Assembly: GCF_001685355.1 (NCBI RefSeq)
Contig: NZ_CP016438.1
Coordinates: 4,464,001-4,528,000, forward strand
Reading direction: 5' to 3'
DNA: 64,000 nt
Origin: Streptomyces lincolnensis
GTDB lineage: Bacteria > Actinomycetota > Actinomycetes > Streptomycetales > Streptomycetaceae
Translations under genes and position numbers: made by a program
The notes under the pieces: generated by a model
Databases searched by the model: none
Told to the model about the DNA's origin: nothing
What the model saw: only the letters and a program-made list of their open reading frames with translations
Shown: positions 59,694-64,000 of the stretch, piece after piece
Layout of the letters: every line of letters begins with the position of its first letter
Position numbering within the stretch: the first letter of the stretch is position 1

Positions 59694-62621
59694 TCACCCG
59701 CGACCGCTGTCCCCCTCGCCCCCGTCGGCCCAGTCGCCCCTGCCGTCCCCTTCGTCCTCCCCCAACGCATCCGCCAGCACCTCCGCCAGATGCCGCCCGC
59801 GCCCCCCCGCGAGCTGCTCCAGCTGGGTCCGGCAGGAGTAGCCGTCGGCCAGGACCACCGCGCCGTCCGGTGCCTGCCGTACCGCCGGCAGGAGCTGCTC
59901 CTCGGCGCAGGCGGCCGACACCTCGAAGTGCCCCTTCTCGAAGCCGAAGTTGCCCGCGAGACCGCAGCAGCCGCCGCTCAACTCGCCTGACAGCAGGGCG
60001 GCTTGACGCAGCCGGCGGTCGGCCGCGTCGCCCAGGACCGCGTGCTGGTGGCAGTGGGTCTGGCCGGTGACCGGGCGGTCCAGGGCGGGCGGGGTCCAGT
60101 CGGGGGCGAGGCGTTCCAGCGCCTCCGCGAAGGTCAGCACCTTCGCGGCGAGGCGGGCGGCGCGGGGGTCGTCGTGCAGGAGTTCCGGCAGGTCGGTCCG
60201 GAGCGCGGCCGCGCAGCTGGGCTCCAGGACGACGACCGGGGCGTCCGTCTCCAGCACCGGTGCCATGAGGTCCAGCGTGCGCAGCAGCACCGTACGGGCA
60301 CGGTCCAGCTGGCCGGTGGAGACGTACGTCAGACCGCAGCAGACGCGGCTGCGGCGCGTGCTGAGCAGGGAGATCGCCGCCTTGGACGAGCCGTCCCCCA
60401 CCGGGCGCACCGCCATCCGCAGCGTCGGCGGCAGCACCACCCGCAGCCCCGCCGCCTCCAGCACCCGCACGGCCGCCCGTCCCACGGACGGCGAGAGGTG
60501 TTCGGTGAAGGTGTCGGGCCACAGGACGACCGTCTCCCCCGTGTCGCGGCGACCCTTCGGCCGCCTTCCCCACCAGCGGCTGAACGTCTCCGTCGCCACC
60601 CGCGGGATCCGCCGCTCGGGCGCGATCCCGCCGAGCCGCCTGGCCAGCGAGGCCAACGGCCGTACGCCGGACAGGGCGTTGACGATCCCGGCCAGGCGCA
60701 GCCGGGTGACCGCGCGGAGCCACACCGGCAGCCACCCCATGCTGTAGTGGGCGGCCGGGCGTCGGCGGCCCTCGTAGTGGTGGTGCAGGAACTCCGCCTT
60801 GTACGTGGCCATGTCGACCCCGACCGGGCAGTCGGACCGGCAGCCCTTGCAGGACAGGCACAGGTCGAGCGCGTCCCGGACCTCCGTCGAGCGCCAGCCG
60901 TCGGTCACGACGCCTCCCGCCTCGCCCGCGAGCATCTCGTGCAGCAGCCGGGCACGCCCGCGCGTGGAGTGCTCCTCCTCCCCGGTGGCCCGGAAGGACG
61001 GGCACATCACGGCGGCCCCGGACCCGGATGTCGTACGACACTTGGCGACGCCCACGCACCGCCGTACCGCGGCCGAGAAGTCGCCGCCGTCGGCCGGGTA
61101 GCCGAAGGCCACGTCGACGGGCTGCCGGGGCAGGACGGCGAAGCGCAGGTTGGCGTCCAGGGGGGCCGGGCGGACCAGCATGCCCGGGTTGAGCAGGTCG
61201 TCCGGGTCCCAGACGCTCTTCGTCCGCTCGAACAGCCGCACCATGTCCGCCCCGTACATCCGGGGGAGCAGTTCGGCCCGGGCCTGGCCGTCCCCGTGCT
61301 CGCCGGACAGCGAGCCGCCGTGCGCGACGACCAGGTCGGCCAGCTCCTCCGAGAAGCGGCGGAAACGGGCCACGCCCGCCTGCGTCAACAGATCGAAGTC
61401 GATCCGGACATGGATGCAGCCGTCCCCGAAATGGCCGTACGGCGTCCCGCGCAGGCCGTGCTCCGCCAGGAGCCCTCTGAAGTCCCGCAGATACGCCCCC
61501 AGCCGGGCCGGCGGCACCGCGCAGTCCTCCCACCCGGGCCACGCCTCGCTGCCGTCGGGCATCCGGGTGGCCGTACCGCTGGCGTCCTCCCGGATCCGCC
61601 ACAGCGCCCGCTGCCCGGCCGGATCGGTCACCACCAGCGCGTCGAGGACGTCCGCGGCCCGCACGATCGCCTCCGCACGCGCGCGTGCCTCGTCCTCGGA
61701 CTCCCCGCCCGTCTCCACGAACAGCCAGGCCCCGCCCCGCGGCAGCCCGGCCGCCGAGCGCACCAGATCCGCCGCCATGCCCTCCACCGTCAGAGGGCGG
61801 TGCGGCAGCAACCCGGCCGCGGCCTCGGCGGCCGCGCCCTCCTCCGGATACCCGAGCACCGCCAGCGCACGCGCCCGCGGCGCCTCCACCAGCCCCACGA
61901 CCGCCTCCGTCACCACCCCCAGCGTGCCCTCCGACCCGCAGAAGGCCCGGGCGACATCGGCCCCCTTCTCGGGCAGCAGCGCGTCCAGCGCGTACCCGGA
62001 GATCCGCCGCGGCAGCTCCGGAAACCCGGTACGCAACCGCTCCAGCTCACCGTCGACGAGTTCCCGCAGACCCGCGGGCGCCCCCCGCCACCCCTGCCCC
62101 AGCCGCAGCCGTTCCCCCCGCCCCGTGACCACGTCCAGCTCCCGCACACTGTCCGCCGTCGTCCCCCACGCCACCGAATGCGACCCGCACGAGTTGTTCC
62201 CGATCATCCCGCCGAGCGTGCACCGACTGTGCGTCGACGGATCGGGCCCGAACCGGAGCCCGTACGGAGCGGCAGCGCCCTGAAGCCGGTCGAGCACGAG
62301 CCCGGGCTGCACAACGGCGGTACGCGCCTCGGCGTCGATCGACACCAGCCGGTTCATGTGCCGGGTGAAGTCCAGGACGACACCTGTGCCGGTGGCCTGC
62401 CCGGCGATGGAGGTCCCGCCCCCACGCGCCACCACCGGCACCCCCTGCGCCCGGCACACCTCCAGCACGGCCGCGACGTCGTCGGCGTCCCTGGGAGCGA
62501 CGACCCCCAGGGGGACACGCCGGTAGTTGGAGGCGTCCATGGTGACCAGCGCCCGCGAGGTGACGTCGAAACGGACGTCACCACGGACGGCTTTGCGCAG
62601 CCCGACCTCAAGATCCGTCAT
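59694..62621 (-). CDS. FAD-linked oxidase fused to Fe-S/CCG domains (D-2-hydroxyacid dehydrogenase-like)
   Basis: 975 residues. An N-terminal FAD-binding 4 domain (RDADDVAAVLEVCRAQGVPV; GGGTSIAGQATGTGVVLDFT; TLGGMIGNNSCGSHSVAWGT) is followed by a C-terminal oxidase domain (GTPYGHFGDGCIHVRIDFDL; GSLSGEHGDGQARAELLPRM). The last third has a 4Fe-4S-type CLSCKGCRSDCPVGVD and two cysteine-rich CCG segments (CCGLTYVSTGQL and GGCCGLAGNFGFEK). This is the architecture of large bacterial FAD-Fe-S enzymes such as the Dld/GlcD-GlcF fusions that oxidise D-lactate or glycolate and pass electrons to quinone. ATG 62621; divergent from serC. Confidence 0.88.
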   Translation of the reverse strand: MTDLEVGLRKAVRGDVRFDVTSRALVTMDASNYRRVPLGVVAPRDADDVAAVLEVCRAQGVPVVARGGGTSIAGQATGTGVVLDFTRHMNRLVSIDAEARTAVVQPGLVLDRLQGAAAPYGLRFGPDPSTHSRCTLGGMIGNNSCGSHSVAWGTTADSVRELDVVTGRGERLRLGQGWRGAPAGLRELVDGELERLRTGFPELPRRISGYALDALLPEKGADVARAFCGSEGTLGVVTEAVVGLVEAPRARALAVLGYPEEGAAAEAAAGLLPHRPLTVEGMAADLVRSAAGLPRGGAWLFVETGGESEDEARARAEAIVRAADVLDALVVTDPAGQRALWRIREDASGTATRMPDGSEAWPGWEDCAVPPARLGAYLRDFRGLLAEHGLRGTPYGHFGDGCIHVRIDFDLLTQAGVARFRRFSEELADLVVAHGGSLSGEHGDGQARAELLPRMYGADMVRLFERTKSVWDPDDLLNPGMLVRPAPLDANLRFAVLPRQPVDVAFGYPADGGDFSAAVRRCVGVAKCRTTSGSGAAVMCPSFRATGEEEHSTRGRARLLHEMLAGEAGGVVTDGWRSTEVRDALDLCLSCKGCRSDCPVGVDMATYKAEFLHHHYEGRRRPAAHYSMGWLPVWLRAVTRLRLAGIVNALSGVRPLASLARRLGGIAPERRIPRVATETFSRWWGRRPKGRRDTGETVVLWPDTFTEHLSPSVGRAAVRVLEAAGLRVVLPPTLRMAVRPVGDGSSKAAISLLSTRRSRVCCGLTYVSTGQLDRARTVLLRTLDLMAPVLETDAPVVVLEPSCAAALRTDLPELLHDDPRAARLAAKVLTFAEALERLAPDWTPPALDRPVTGQTHCHQHAVLGDAADRRLRQAALLSGELSGGCCGLAGNFGFEKGHFEVSAACAEEQLLPAVRQAPDGAVVLADGYSCRTQLEQLAGGRGRHLAEVLADALGEDEGDGRGDWADGGEGDSGRG

Positions 62622-62732
62622 GACTCCAGCCAACCAGCACGTACCGGCCGGGTCAGCTCCTCCGGCGTTCCCGCCGCACCACGCGTCTCACCCGACGGAC
62701 GAGGTTTCGCCCAGATTTCCTCCACGGGCTAA

Positions 62733-63860
<1,128 letters not shown>

Positions 63861-63875
63861 CCGCTTCGGTACGAC

Positions 63876-63917
63876 GATGAGGGGCGCCCGGCGAAGCTTC
63901 GCCGGGCGCCCCTCATC
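63876..63917. terminator. perfect 21-bp inverted repeat after serC
   Basis: Positions 63876-63896 are the exact reverse complement of 63897-63917 with no loop in the DNA palindrome (centre AAG/CTT); flanking bases extend the pairing by a few positions. The RNA would form a GC-rich stem with a tight loop, ending serC and also the converging gene to the right. Confidence 0.9.
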
Positions 63918-63941
63918 GTTGTCGACCTTCGTTGCCGAGGC

Positions 63942-64000
63942 TCAGCCGCGCAGGCCGAGATCCCCCAGCAGCGTGGTCACGGTGGTCGTCGCGGAGCTCA
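63942..64000 (-). CDS. C-terminus of a gene running off the right edge
   Basis: The minus frame ends SSATTTVTTLLGDLGLRG followed by TGA and stays open to the edge. The terminator at 63876-63917 lies just beyond its stop, as expected for a convergent neighbour of serC. Too short to assign a family. Confidence 0.4.
   Translation of the reverse strand, partial: SSATTTVTTLLGDLGLRG

Overview
The window is high-GC actinobacterial DNA. Codon third positions are almost always G or C, GTG starts are common, and genes are often joined by ATGA, GTGA or TGATG overlaps. The gene content is that of a Streptomyces chromosome: a DmdR1-type iron regulator, a whiJ-like module, EF-hand and BldG/STAS-type proteins, mycothiol-type DinB folds, PurU, PdxH and SerC. 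From memory, the order of the conserved genes (STAS and sigma factor, purU, dmdR1, UPF0309, citrate synthase 2, pdxH, cinnamate:CoA ligase, serC) resembles the SCO4366-SCO4410 part of the S. coelicolor core. That match is recall, not a search.

Layout. 1-15.3 kb: a catabolic acyl-CoA block (enoyl-CoA hydratase, flavin reductase, zinc alcohol dehydrogenase, three acyl-CoA dehydrogenases, SDR, cyclase, amidohydrolase, CoA ligase). Its promoters share one palindrome, TCTGAC-N5-GTCAGA. Two MFS exporters and an AdpA/GlxA-like regulator sit inside the block. 15.3-28.7 kb: core and regulatory genes (EF-hand protein, STAS antagonist, ECF sigma with a zf-HC2/MDMPI partner, PurU, an orphan solute-binding lipoprotein, a proline-rich membrane protein, a TPR regulator, a prim-pol protein, an ABC pair). 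28.8-34.3 kb: a serine-less alpha/beta hydrolase, DmdR1 and a divergent sugar-isomerase gene with a DasR-type site between them, a PAS protein and a GNAT. 34.4-36.3 kb: a decayed IscB (the RNA-guided nuclease family ancestral to Cas9) flanked by structured non-coding DNA. This is the most unusual part of the window.

36.3-38.3 kb: citrate synthase 2 and PdxH, divergent. 38.4-48.5 kb: one long minus-strand operon for acyl-CoA carboxylation and oxidation of the atu/liu type, ending in its own TetR gene and headed by a palindromic operator. 48.5-51.6 kb: an accessory patch with a toxin-antitoxin-like pair, a whiJ-like trio (HATPase, XRE-DUF5753, DUF397) and a decayed copy of a nearby gene. 51.6-58.4 kb: hydrolase, secreted trypsin-like protease, methyltransferase, HEAT-repeat protein and a WXG100/type VII-like substrate cluster without secretion machinery. 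58.6-64 kb: an EamA transporter, a large FAD/Fe-S D-2-hydroxyacid dehydrogenase, serC with a very strong terminator, and the edge of another gene.

No rRNA, tRNA, CRISPR array or intact insertion sequence was seen. Three perfect DnaA boxes at exact 26-bp spacing (4704-4764) and four copies of a Streptomyces intergenic repeat lying against gene 3' ends are further structural signals.
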